Below, in pieces: positions 42,553-48,921 of a stretch of 48,921 nucleotides of DNA. The stretch comes from Aerococcus agrisoli (GTDB lineage Bacteria; Bacillota; Bacilli; Lactobacillales; Aerococcaceae): the NCBI RefSeq assembly GCF_003797145.1, contig NZ_RKMG01000015.1:1-48921 (forward strand), written 5' to 3'. The number at the start of each line of letters is the position of its first letter. Position 1 is the first letter of the stretch. The translations under genes were made by a program, and so were the position numbers. The notes under the pieces are model-generated. The model worked only from the letters and a program-made list of their open reading frames with translations, made no database searches and was not told where the DNA came from.

Positions 42553-42594
42553 AAAAGGATGAAATGAACGCATCCGGCGTCATTTCACCCTTTC
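42553..42594 (-). terminator. Terminator of the hydroxyacid dehydrogenase gene
   Basis: On the minus strand AAAGGGTGAAATGA pairs with TCATTTCATCCTTT with one G-U, and is followed by a short T-run. It lies 15 bases past the stop codon. Confidence 0.82.
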
Positions 42595-42608
42595 AAACTG
42601 AATAATGA

Positions 42609-43592
42609 TTAGAATTTCACGCCAGCGTCTTTCATTGCTTCTTGAATGTAAGCAGCTGATTCGTGTAATTTGGCTTCTTCCCATTCGTTCAAAGCGACTG
42701 GAATGCGTTTTTCAACACCGTTGATACCAATTACACAAGGCATTGATAAAGCAACGTTTCCGTCATAGCCGTATTCACCACGTAAAGTCGTTGAAGCTGG
42801 GTAGATAGAACGTTCATCTAAGACTACTGCCTTAGCCATTGTAACTGCAGATTGTGCAACACCCGCATTGGTCCATCCTTTACCGTTGAAAACATCGTAA
42901 GCTGCTGTCACAACATTGGCTTTGATATCTTCTGGACTAGATAAATCAACTTGTGGATCACGGTCCAAGTAAGTATCTAAGTCAGCGTATGGTACACCTT
43001 GAATGTTCAAGTGGCTCAATACAGGGAATGCAGTCGCACCGTGTTCACCCATCATGTAACCAACAACTGATTTAGGGTCAACGTCATAGGCATTGGCGAA
43101 GACGTTACGTAAACGTGCTGAATCTAGCATTGTACCAGTACCGAAGATTTTACCAGCTGGGTAATCAAATTCATTTTCCGCGATGTACAGAATCGTATCC
43201 AATGGGTTGGTGATTACGATAATGATTGCTTCACGAGTATGCGCAGTAATATTCCCCATAACGTCACGAATAGTTTGACTGGTAATTTTCGCAAGACTTG
43301 CACGGTCTGGTTCAGCAGTTGGGTCATCCGGGTCAGGCATAATTGAATTTCCTGCTGCGATGATGATAACGTCCGCGTCATCTGTTTGTTCATAGCCACC
43401 GTGTGTTACTTTAATGTTGTTCATATAAGTTAAAGCGCGGGCTTGTTCTTGGTCTAAAGCCTCACCACGAGCCACGTTTTCCTTAATATCAATCACACCA
43501 ATTTCACCGAACACGCCAGCTTTCATCGCATCTGCTAAGACGTATGAACCTACGTGACCTACACCAACAACGACAAGTTTATTTGTTTTCAT
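42609..43592 (-). CDS. L-2-hydroxyacid dehydrogenase, lactate/2-hydroxyisocaproate type
   Basis: A 327-residue NAD-dependent dehydrogenase of the LDH/MDH family. The cofactor loop GVGHVGSYV (10-18), the active-site residues Arg97 (EPDRAS), Asn129 (ITNPLD), Asp157 and Arg160 (MLDSAR), and the catalytic His184 (MGEHGAT) are in place. The mobile loop before Arg97 is long and polar (NSIMPDPDDPTAEPDR), more like L-2-hydroxyisocaproate dehydrogenase of lactobacilli than housekeeping LDH, so branched or larger 2-oxo acids may be substrates. The ATG at 43592 follows GGAGG by 5 bases. An upstream ATG overlaps no ribosome-binding site. Monocistronic. Confidence 0.88.
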   Translation of the reverse strand: MKTNKLVVVGVGHVGSYVLADAMKAGVFGEIGVIDIKENVARGEALDQEQARALTYMNNIKVTHGGYEQTDDADVIIIAAGNSIMPDPDDPTAEPDRASLAKITSQTIRDVMGNITAHTREAIIIVITNPLDTILYIAENEFDYPAGKIFGTGTMLDSARLRNVFANAYDVDPKSVVGYMMGEHGATAFPVLSHLNIQGVPYADLDTYLDRDPQVDLSSPEDIKANVVTAAYDVFNGKGWTNAGVAQSAVTMAKAVVLDERSIYPASTTLRGEYGYDGNVALSMPCVIGINGVEKRIPVALNEWEEAKLHESAAYIQEAMKDAGVKF

Positions 43593-43655
43593 AATAGCCT
43601 CCAATTTTCTCATGTATTTTTAATTAATTATAACTCATTTTGGTGAAAAAAACAG

Positions 43656-43689
43656 AAAAAATCCGAGCTGGCTTTGACACCCGCTCGGA
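43656..43689 (-). terminator. Terminator of the universal stress protein pair
   Basis: TCCGAGC (43662-43668) pairs with GCTCGGA (43683-43689). On the minus strand six Ts follow. It lies 16 bases past the stop of the second usp gene. Confidence 0.88.
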
Positions 43690-43704
43690 AAAGCACATCT
43701 ATCC

Positions 43705-44139
43705 TTATTTCACGACTAAGACATGGGCCTTCACATTCCGTACCACGTATTCAGAAACAGAACCCATCATGGCCCGTTCAATGGCACCTTTACCTGTCGC
43801 ACCAACGACGACTAAATCGGCCTTATTCTTATCAGCAAATTCCACAATACCATATCTGGCATCGCCCTTGATTACTTCTAAGGTTACATTGGTAAAGCCA
43901 AGTTCCTCAGCTTCTTTTTGGTAAGAATCAAGGATTTCGAGTGCATCCACACGACTTTCTTCATACAGTTTGATTGAGGCATCCGGATTCGCAAATCTTA
44001 CAAAATCATCTAAGACATGTAAGACGATTAATTCAGAATCGTTACGTTTCGCAATAGATACCGCTTCGCGGAAAGCACGGTAAGATGCATCAGAACCATC
44101 AACGGGTAATACTATTTTCTTGTAGCCTGTGACTGTCAT
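43705..44139 (-). CDS. Universal stress protein (UspA family)
   Basis: A 144-residue UspA-fold protein. The N-terminal strand IVLPVDGSDASYRAFREAV and the nucleotide-binding motif VVGATGKGAIERAMMGSVSEYVV are those of ATP-binding Usp proteins (G-2x-G-9x-G-S). Function in stress survival is general for the family. AGGAGGG lies 6-7 bases before the ATG at 44139. The ATG one codon earlier is also possible. It is the second gene of a pair, 45 bases after the first, and is followed by a terminator. Confidence 0.93.
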   Translation of the reverse strand: MTVTGYKKIVLPVDGSDASYRAFREAVSIAKRNDSELIVLHVLDDFVRFANPDASIKLYEESRVDALEILDSYQKEAEELGFTNVTLEVIKGDARYGIVEFADKNKADLVVVGATGKGAIERAMMGSVSEYVVRNVKAHVLVVK

Positions 44140-44184
44140 CATAAACCCTCCTTATTTTACTGGGTATTGAAACTTACAAACACT

Positions 44185-44616
44185 TTATTTAATTACTAGC
44201 ACTGGGATTTGAGATAAACGCACTGTATATTCGGCAACAGATCCAACAAGTGCACGAGAAATCGCACCCTTACCTGTTGCGCCAATTACCACTAATTGGT
44301 AGTCCCCTTCATTGGCAATTTTGGCAATTTCCCTTCTTGGGTTACCAAAAGCAGTGAACGTACGAATATCAGTGAAATTGCGATTTAAGCCGTACTCAAC
44401 GTATTTTTCCAAACTTTCTAATGTTCGATCTTTCATCTTTTCCTTATCAGATTCAGAAATTCGAATGTCACCGAACACATAATCATCAGCGACCACGGAT
44501 AAGACATCTACCTTTGCACCAGATCTTCTAGCAATCTCGACTGCATTTCGAAACGCCTCTTTACTATGCTCAGAATCATCAACCGGTACTAAAATTTGCT
44601 TAATGTTATCTAACAT
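44185..44616 (-). CDS. Universal stress protein (UspA family)
   Basis: A 143-residue UspA-fold protein with QILVPVDDSEHSKEAFRNAV at the start and the ATP-binding motif VIGATGKGAISRALVGSVAEYTV near the end. It is a clear paralogue of the next gene, probably a tandem duplication, and the two may pair as a heterodimer (inference). GGGAGGGAACG lies before the ATG. A perfect cre box and an extended -10 promoter lie 20-65 bases upstream, so the pair is probably under CcpA control. Confidence 0.93.
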   Translation of the reverse strand: MLDNIKQILVPVDDSEHSKEAFRNAVEIARRSGAKVDVLSVVADDYVFGDIRISESDKEKMKDRTLESLEKYVEYGLNRNFTDIRTFTAFGNPRREIAKIANEGDYQLVVIGATGKGAISRALVGSVAEYTVRLSQIPVLVIK

Positions 44617-44651
44617 CTCTCGTTCCCTCCCTTGCTCCTTTGTTCACTCAT

Positions 44652-44680
44652 ATTATACCACTTTATTGTAATCGCTTACA
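44652..44680 (-). promoter_or_regulatory. Promoter with a perfect cre site, universal stress genes
   Basis: TGTAATCGCTTACA (44667-44680) fits the CcpA consensus TGWNANCGNTNWCA at every position. On the minus strand TGGTATAAT gives an extended -10 (TATAAT at 44652-44657) whose expected -35 region overlaps the cre. CcpA bound here should block RNA polymerase. Confidence 0.75.
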
Positions 44681-44716
44681 CAAATATACCCTTTATTTTA
44701 TCAAATAATTTTTTCG

Positions 44717-44749
44717 TAAAAAAAAAACGACACCAGGTCGATGTCGTTT
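44717..44749 (-). terminator. Terminator of the M42 peptidase gene
   Basis: AAACGACA (44725-44732) pairs with TGTCGTTT (44742-44749). On the minus strand ten Ts follow. It lies 25 bases past the stop. Confidence 0.9.
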
Positions 44750-44773
44750 CGTTTTTTATATCACTCACACCAC

Positions 44774-45862
44774 TTACAGTGTTTTTAACTCAGTAAAAGC
44801 AAAGTCTTCCGCAGTCAAATCTTTCAAGAAAGCAACGGTTAAATCAACTGTATCTTGGAAATCTTGATAAGCAGAGATTAAGTAATGCGTATGCGCGTAG
44901 CGTGTTGGCATACCTAAAGTTGCAACCGGCACACCGTTATGGCCAGTATGGATTGATCCCGCATTGGTACCACCACCGTCACGGACAGCCTTTTGAATAT
45001 GGATGCCGGCTTTTTCACTCGCAGCCACAATCATGGCATTGAAATGATCGCTAGCAATATAGGTAGAATCACGGTAACGCAATTGTGGCCCTTGTTTCAC
45101 ACGACCTTGGCCCAAGGTTGCTGATTTCGCATAGTCATCTGACGGCGTACCTTCAAAAACGATGGCCGCTTGTGGATTTACACGGTTAGTCGTTACTTTC
45201 GCACCACGCAAACCAACTTCCTCTTGTGTCGCAAAAGCCCCAACCAAGTTAAATGGCAAAGCCTTCACCGCATCCGGACCCAACTCATTGAAGACAGCAA
45301 GTGTTGCCGCCACACCAAGACGGTTATCAAAAGCCTTACCCATCATCATACCGTTACGTTCATTCACATAGAATTTCGTTGCCGGTACCACAGGTTGACC
45401 CACTTCAATCCCAAAATCATTGATGACTTCCTCGCGACTTGTCGCCCCAATATCAAGCTTCAAATCCTCCAAAGCAACCGGTTTTTGGCGTTCAGCAGCC
45501 GACATGAAATGAATCGGTTTACTCGTCGCAACCGCAGGCACATAAGACATATCCTTCGTACGCACCATAAATGCTTGAGATTGCGCAGACGCAGCCGTCC
45601 AACCACCCAAAGCTTGCATCAACAGCAAACCATTCTCATCGATTGCTTGCACCATAAAGCCCACTTCATCCATATGCGAATCCAACATCAAAGTTGGTTT
45701 ATTCGGATCCAACTCAGCAAAATTCAAATACAAATTCTTCATCGCATCCTCTTGCAGCGTAAAATCACCCTTATTGGCCTTCACAACCGCAACCACATCA
45801 TCCTCAAAGCCCGGCGCACCGTAAGCATTCGACAAATCTTCTAACAATTGAATATATTTCAT
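44774..45862 (-). CDS. M42-family metallopeptidase (glutamyl aminopeptidase/PepA-like)
   Basis: A 362-residue cytosolic di-metal aminopeptidase that forms large tetrahedral complexes in known members. Metal and catalytic residues lie at His63 and Asp65 (DSHMDEVGF), Asp179 (KAFDNRLG), Glu214-Glu215 (TQEEVGLRG), Glu237 (VFEGTPSDD) and a late His in MPTRYAHTHY. It resembles lactococcal PepA (glutamyl/aspartyl) and the FrvX group. AGAGGTG lies 4 bases before the ATG. Monocistronic with a strong terminator. Together with the pyroglutamyl peptidase at 47652 it points to active peptide use. Confidence 0.93.
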   Translation of the reverse strand: MKYIQLLEDLSNAYGAPGFEDDVVAVVKANKGDFTLQEDAMKNLYLNFAELDPNKPTLMLDSHMDEVGFMVQAIDENGLLLMQALGGWTAASAQSQAFMVRTKDMSYVPAVATSKPIHFMSAAERQKPVALEDLKLDIGATSREEVINDFGIEVGQPVVPATKFYVNERNGMMMGKAFDNRLGVAATLAVFNELGPDAVKALPFNLVGAFATQEEVGLRGAKVTTNRVNPQAAIVFEGTPSDDYAKSATLGQGRVKQGPQLRYRDSTYIASDHFNAMIVAASEKAGIHIQKAVRDGGGTNAGSIHTGHNGVPVATLGMPTRYAHTHYLISAYQDFQDTVDLTVAFLKDLTAEDFAFTELKTL

Positions 45863-45972
45863 ATCGCACCTCTTCTATCCTCTAATGTATCCATTTTAGC
45901 GAACTTATTGGCAAAAAGAAAGGCATCCCAATCAGGACACTGACCCTTCCACTTCAACACCCCAAGCAAAAC

Positions 45973-45997
45973 AAAAAAGGCTAGGATCTCCCTAACC
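45973..45997 (-). terminator. Terminator of the small GNAT gene
   Basis: GGCTAGG (45979-45985) pairs with CCTAACC (45991-45997) through one G-U in minus RNA. It is followed by six Ts. It lies 14 bases past the stop. Confidence 0.85.
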
Positions 45998-46010
45998 TCT
46001 GCGAAACTGC

Positions 46011-46301
46011 TTATTTATCAGCATTGATAAAATCGTATTTTTCCGGTTCTTCGTTAAATTTACGTACAACATATGGGCATAATGCCTTGATTTGAATATC
46101 TTTTTCATCCGCAAATTCAACTAAACGCGTTAACAATTTTTCTGCAACGCCTTCGCCACGTAATACTGGGTCAACCCAAGTATGTGTCGCAACGATGATA
46201 TCTTCTGCTGTTTGTTGGTATTCGATCTCAGCGATACGTTTATCACCTGACTCATCGAAAATCGCAAAACCGTGATCTACTTCTTTAATTTCAAAATCCA
46301 T
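46011..46301 (-). CDS. Small GNAT-fold acetyltransferase (YjdJ/NATD1-like)
   Basis: A 96-residue minimal GCN5-type domain. The family pattern is present: AEIEYQQTAEDIIVATHTWVDPVLRGEGVAEKLLTRLVEFA, with the acetyl-CoA loop RGEGVA, then IKALCPYVVRKF, where the Cys-Pro is typical of this compact subgroup. Substrate unknown. AGGAGGACTATT lies before the ATG. Monocistronic, with its own terminator. Confidence 0.9.
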   Translation of the reverse strand: MDFEIKEVDHGFAIFDESGDKRIAEIEYQQTAEDIIVATHTWVDPVLRGEGVAEKLLTRLVEFADEKDIQIKALCPYVVRKFNEEPEKYDFINADK

Positions 46302-46471
46302 AATAGTCCTCCTAAGTATGTTTTACAAATTGAAGTATCTTTATATTTAATTATATCAAACTCTGCTCAATATCTCGCCTCATAAGCCCTTGTTTGACTA
46401 TAAATTGCCCTGGTCGGTATAATAGACATGACACCTAGCAAATACCGCCAGCGACACAGAGGAGTGACAAA

Positions 46472-46852
46472 ATGGGCTTATTTTCAGGATTATTCGGTAA
46501 TGCATCCGAAGCAGATAAAGAAAAAGTAGCAGCAACCCTAGAAAAAGTATTAATTCCAGGTGAGCAAATTGAACTATCTTACAACATTTTACGAGACTTA
46601 GTTGTTTTCACATCATACCGCCTCATTTTAATGGACAAACAAGGCGTCACCGGCAAAAAACGTGATTTCATGAGTATTCCTTACAAATCAATTTCCCGTT
46701 TTTCAGTCGAATCAACTGGTAACTTCGATATCGACGCCGAAGTTAAAATCTTCCTATCAGGTAACGAATACCCAACCATTTCCCTACAATTCAAGGGTGG
46801 CGACGTCGTCTTTGATGTGCAACGCGCATTAGCAGCCGCCGTATTATTATAA
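46472..46852 (+). CDS. Bacterial PH-domain protein
   Basis: A 126-residue protein of the bacterial pleckstrin-homology (bPH_1) family. After a short helical N-terminus it shows the beta-sandwich pattern: LIPGEQIELSYNILRDLVVFTSYRLILMDKQG, then SIPYKSISRFSVESTG and a final helix VQRALAAAVLL. No signal peptide. Role unknown. AGAGGAGTGAC lies before the ATG. It is monocistronic and is closed by a large hairpin terminator. Confidence 0.9.
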   Translation: MGLFSGLFGNASEADKEKVAATLEKVLIPGEQIELSYNILRDLVVFTSYRLILMDKQGVTGKKRDFMSIPYKSISRFSVESTGNFDIDAEVKIFLSGNEYPTISLQFKGGDVVFDVQRALAAAVLL

Positions 46853-46873
46853 AAGGAACAAGCAAATAAACAG

Positions 46874-46950
46874 AAAACCACAAGGACCCCCAAGCGATGC
46901 TGCCAAACTAACGGCTTTTAGGCTTGAGACTCGACCTTGTGGTTATTTTT
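46874..46950. terminator. Long hairpin terminator, both strands
   Basis: AACCACAAGG (46876-46885) pairs perfectly with CCTTGTGGTT (46935-46944), with an inner CAAGC/GCTTG stem and a large loop. A T-rich run follows on the plus strand and TTTTCTG on the minus. It serves the PH gene and the short minus ORFs beyond 47014. Confidence 0.78.
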
Positions 46951-47013
46951 ATTGGTATTTTTATATCAATAAGCTATTAACGGCTAGCACCGAGATACCT
47001 ATGGATCACCTCC

Positions 47014-47103
47014 TTAAGGTGGGACAACCTTTGAATGCATCATCCGATTAACAAAGGCAACATGCGTCTTATGTTGTTTATTAGAGATCATACATTTTTT
47101 CAT
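47014..47103 (-). CDS. Candidate 29-residue small ORF
   Basis: ATG-initiated ORF of 29 codons (begins MKKCMISNKQHK, ends KVVPP) with a very strong ribosome-binding site, AGGAGGAGATATAAA, before the ATG. The peptide is basic, with one Cys and several His and Met, and no membrane helix. It begins just past the terminator at 47134-47170. Its stop overlaps a second, exceptionally long Shine-Dalgarno-like sequence AAGGAGGTGATCC (47003-47015), after which no ATG follows in reach. I do not recognise the peptide. Coding status is uncertain. Confidence 0.4.
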   Translation of the reverse strand: MKKCMISNKQHKTHVAFVNRMMHSKVVPP

Positions 47104-47133
47104 TTTATATCTCCTCCTAAGGGTGAAAATCCA

Positions 47134-47170
47134 TAAAAAAATAGCGTCAGACACTAAGGCCCAACGCTAT
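47134..47170 (-). terminator. Terminator overlapping the 48-residue ORF end
   Basis: ATAGCGT (47141-47147) pairs with ACGCTAT (47164-47170). On the minus strand seven Ts follow. The last codons and stop of the ORF at 47147-47293 lie inside this hairpin. Confidence 0.85.
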
Positions 47171-47293
47171 GGTTTTCATGATATTTTTCAATGTTGTCGT
47201 TGCAAAAAGTGCAGGCGCAAGCACACAAAGGCCCAGTAAATCATTCAATACCTGTGTTGACAGTATATTCCAAGATTTAAACAAGTGATTCAT
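47147..47293 (-). CDS. Candidate 48-residue hydrophobic peptide
   Basis: ORF of 48 codons starting MNHLFKSWNIL behind GAGGGATGAATTG. The middle is hydrophobic (LLGLCVLAPALFATTTL), suggesting one membrane segment, with a basic stretch LKNIMK and a hydrophobic end. A good extended -10 promoter lies 75 bases upstream, and a terminator hairpin overlaps its 3' end, so this is a compact, self-contained transcription unit. A small membrane peptide, type I toxin-like peptide or signal precursor are all possible. I recognise no family. Confidence 0.5.
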   Translation of the reverse strand: MNHLFKSWNILSTQVLNDLLGLCVLAPALFATTTLKNIMKTIALGLSV

Positions 47294-47368
47294 CAATTCA
47301 TCCCTCACAAATAATGGCAAAGTGTTGAAAATCATCGGCTGTTTGCTGGCTACATTTTTTACACCCTT

Positions 47369-47398
47369 ATCATAGCACGCACGAAAATCCTTTGTCGA
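47369..47398 (-). promoter_or_regulatory. Promoter of the 48-residue ORF
   Basis: On the minus strand TCGACA (47393-47398) and TATGAT (47369-47374), 18 bases apart, with TG one base before the -10. It would start a transcript near 47362. Confidence 0.55.
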
Positions 47399-47421
47399 AT
47401 TTTTGCACTAGCAAATCCCTG

Positions 47422-47565
47422 CTAAATTTTACCCCACTTAAACAAATCATAAGAATTAAGTAACGAATTCATCACAATTTTTGCGCAATTCTTCATAATA
47501 TCTTCAAGCCTGTCGCCTATTATATATACATACCCAATAAACAAACCAAACAAACTTTTCTTCAT
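47422..47565 (-). CDS. Candidate 47-residue small ORF
   Basis: ORF of 47 codons starting MKKSLFGLFIGYVYIIGDRL behind the strong ribosome-binding site GGGAGGAGAAAGATTTT. It has a hydrophobic N-terminal segment, then KNCAKIVMNSLLNSYDLFKWGKI with a single Cys. It starts 34 bases after the pcp terminator, so it would be expressed by read-through or from a promoter I cannot see. The arrangement (terminator, then GGAGGAGA, then a short MKK ORF) is the same as for the ORF at 47014-47103. Family unknown. Confidence 0.45.
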   Translation of the reverse strand: MKKSLFGLFIGYVYIIGDRLEDIMKNCAKIVMNSLLNSYDLFKWGKI

Positions 47566-47596
47566 AAAATCTTTCTCCTCCCAAATGAAAGATAAA

Positions 47597-47632
47597 TCAA
47601 AACGAGTCGACCTCCCATCGACTCGTTTTTTG
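47597..47632. terminator. Terminator of pcp, bidirectional
   Basis: AAAACGAGTCGA (47599-47610) pairs perfectly with TCGACTCGTTTT (47618-47629). T-runs occur on both strands. It lies about 20 bases past the pcp stop. Confidence 0.92.
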
Positions 47633-47651
47633 TTTGTCTCATTCAAATCTA

Positions 47652-48299
47652 CTAATGGATTTTCCCACCGATAACCTTCAAATCTTCCTTACCATCAAAA
47701 TCCACAATCGCCTTAATGGCCGCTTCAATACCGCGAACAATATCATCTAAAGCCATTGACGGCGTATTTGGACGGTTCGTCACTTGCTCAGGTAAGAAAG
47801 GAATATGCATAAAACCTGCTTTTATTCCTGGATAATCATGATGCGTCATATATAGCGAATGGTACATGATGTGGTTGCATACAAAGGTCCCTGCTGTATT
47901 AGAAACCTCTGCCGGCACATTCGCCGCTTTCATATACGTAACCATCGCCTTAATCGGTAACTGACTAAAGTAAGCAGCATCCCCATCCGCCTTAATCGAT
48001 TCATCAATCGGCTGTTGTCCCGCATTATCCGGAATACGCGCATCATCCGCATTGATTGCCACACGCTCAGGCGTTAAGGCAAAACGCCCACCCGCTTGAC
48101 CAATATTCAAAATATAATCCGGTCCATATTCTTCAATCGCCGCTTTTTCCACTTCCGCACTTTTGTGAAAAATAGTTGGCACTTCTAATTTGATAATCTC
48201 TGCCCCTTGGATTTCATCTGGCAAACGTTTCACAGCCTCAATCGACGGATTGATGACATCATCACCAAACGGATCAAAACCCGTTACTAAAATTTTCAT
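47652..48299 (-). CDS. pcp: Pyroglutamyl-peptidase I
   Basis: A 215-residue cytosolic cysteine peptidase (family C15) that removes N-terminal pyroglutamate from peptides. It has [15 protein letters not shown] at the start, and the catalytic triad Glu78 (LTPERVAIN), Cys141 ([10 protein letters not shown]) and His165 ([11 protein letters not shown]), with family spacing. Length is standard. AAGGAGG lies 7 bases before the ATG. It follows the GNAT gene by 14 bases, probably as one transcription unit. Confidence 0.97.
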   Translation of the reverse strand: MKILVTGFDPFGDDVINPSIEAVKRLPDEIQGAEIIKLEVPTIFHKSAEVEKAAIEEYGPDYILNIGQAGGRFALTPERVAINADDARIPDNAGQQPIDESIKADGDAAYFSQLPIKAMVTYMKAANVPAEVSNTAGTFVCNHIMYHSLYMTHHDYPGIKAGFMHIPFLPEQVTNRPNTPSMALDDIVRGIEAAIKAIVDFDGKEDLKVIGGKIH

Positions 48300-48313
48300 T
48301 GGAAGACCTCCTT

Positions 48314-48817
48314 CTATCCATGCTTGCGAACGTCTTTCACCATAAACACATCCATCGTCGTATGTTCACCCTCAAACAAAGGGCCTTCAATCCGTTCAAA
48401 GCCAAATTTTTCGTATACATGAATCGCTGCAACTAATGTATGGAAGGTTTCCAAATACAAATAGTCATAACCAAAATCCTGTGCAAAGCTGATGACCACT
48501 TCCATTAAATCCTTACTCAAACCAAAACCTCTGACACTGGCATCCAGGTATAATTTCTGTAATTCAGCTACTTTACCTAAGGTATTTCCCGGGAAATCTA
48601 TTGGTGCAATCCCAACACCTCCTGAGAGGCCATTATTGCCCGTTACAACCCAATACTGACCGCCATCTATATCCTTATAGTAGTCATACAAGTAATCCAA
48701 TTGTGGGTCAAAATAAGCCGTTCCTGGTTGATCTAAATGATTCTCCGCTAATACCTCACGAATAATCTTTCCTATAATCAGGTTATCCTCTTTTGCGATT
48801 GGTCTGATATTGAACAT
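48314..48817 (-). CDS. GNAT-family N-acetyltransferase
   Basis: A 167-residue acetyltransferase. The N-terminus [11 protein letters not shown], a central strand with [30 protein letters not shown] (the acetyl-CoA pyrophosphate loop is RGFGLS) and C-terminal [21 protein letters not shown] mark the GNAT fold. Substrate unknown. The ATG at 48817 was chosen because GAAGGGA lies 8 bases upstream. The longer frame to 48874 has no ribosome-binding site. It is the first gene of a pair with pcp. Confidence 0.9.
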   Translation of the reverse strand: MFNIRPIAKEDNLIIGKIIREVLAENHLDQPGTAYFDPQLDYLYDYYKDIDGGQYWVVTGNNGLSGGVGIAPIDFPGNTLGKVAELQKLYLDASVRGFGLSKDLMEVVISFAQDFGYDYLYLETFHTLVAAIHVYEKFGFERIEGPLFEGEHTTMDVFMVKDVRKHG

Positions 48818-48887
48818 CGAGCCAGTCCCTTCATTTCCATTTCTTCTAGTATAAGCGAGATTCAATCCCGGCACCTATAAAATTTAA

Positions 48888-48921
48888 ATAAAGACACAAA
48901 AAAAACCAGCGGATCAACCGC
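48888..48921 (-). terminator. Partial terminator of the next gene beyond the window
   Basis: On the minus strand GCGG-TTGAT-CCGC is followed by TGG and eight Ts. The stem is cut by the window edge. It would end a minus-strand gene lying to the right of the window. Confidence 0.6.

Noticed and set aside
45170..45844. 224-codon plus-strand frame opposite the M42 peptidase
   Set aside because: Composition is an Arg/His/Ile-rich shadow of the real gene, without a start signal; the minus-strand protein has all catalytic residues.
47003..47015. Fragment of a 16S rRNA 3' end
   Set aside because: Only about 13 bases match, the flanks are not rRNA, and the position behind a short ORF fits a ribosome-binding sequence better.

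Overview
This AT-rich window comes from a low-GC Gram-positive bacterium of the order Lactobacillales. An Aerococcus-like member of the Aerococcaceae is my best inference. The evidence is the strong Shine-Dalgarno sites, an Apf-type LysM surface protein, the amaP/DUF2273/asp23 cluster, the cdaA-cdaR-glmM operon, CcpA-type cre boxes, a MET-box, and fermentative and PTS genes. Most genes read on the minus strand. I see no insertion sequence, prophage, integrase or CRISPR array.

Layout. 1-660: structured intergenic repeats. 660-2847: a small hypothetical gene, an SDR-like protein and a PhnB-type VOC protein. 3018-5221: an aminotransferase-metQ operon behind a perfect MET-box. 5553-7981: a PTS EIIBC and a DUF7916-like partner. 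8236-13683: the mannitol operon mtlA-mtlR-mtlF-mtlD, in which mtlA is broken by an internal deletion. 13858-16790: amino-sugar metabolism, with nagB convergent to glmS, and glmS behind a glmS ribozyme. 17191-18579: a small lipoprotein and the LysM/Apf-like protein. 19116-19276: tRNA-Tyr and tRNA-Gln. 19384-23923: an RsuA-type pseudouridine synthase and the c-di-AMP/peptidoglycan operon cdaA-cdaR-glmM. 23990-27251: a TipA-like regulator, YidD, a DJ-1 protein and the Asp23 envelope-stress operon.

28311-34970 is the most distinctive block. It is a catechol meta-cleavage operon: 2-oxopent-4-enoate hydratase, acylating acetaldehyde dehydrogenase, 4-hydroxy-2-oxovalerate aldolase, 4-oxalocrotonate decarboxylase, catechol 2,3-dioxygenase and ring-fission hydrolase. 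It is divergent from an IclR regulator. The intergenic region holds two IclR-like operators and two cre boxes. Together these genes would take catechol to pyruvate plus acetyl-CoA. The tautomerase and semialdehyde dehydrogenase that would feed the decarboxylase are not in the window.

35091-42328: a glycerol facilitator, a cystine/sulfur group (LysR regulator, TcyP-like transporter, MetI-like enzyme), a second, CatE-like ring-cleavage dioxygenase with a CatR/YodB-like operator, and a ZIP metal transporter. 42609-48817: an L-2-hydroxyacid dehydrogenase, two universal stress proteins behind a perfect cre box, an M42 peptidase, GNAT proteins, a PH-domain protein, pyroglutamyl peptidase, and a little cluster of very short ORFs with strong ribosome-binding sites.

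Three interspersed intergenic repeat families are visible. The most interesting one (5383-5556, 27995-28232, 35887-36128, 42338-42472) has conserved flanks and internal motifs, but its stems change sequence while keeping their pairing. That is the signature of a conserved RNA or hairpin structure, and it is my main candidate for something undescribed here.
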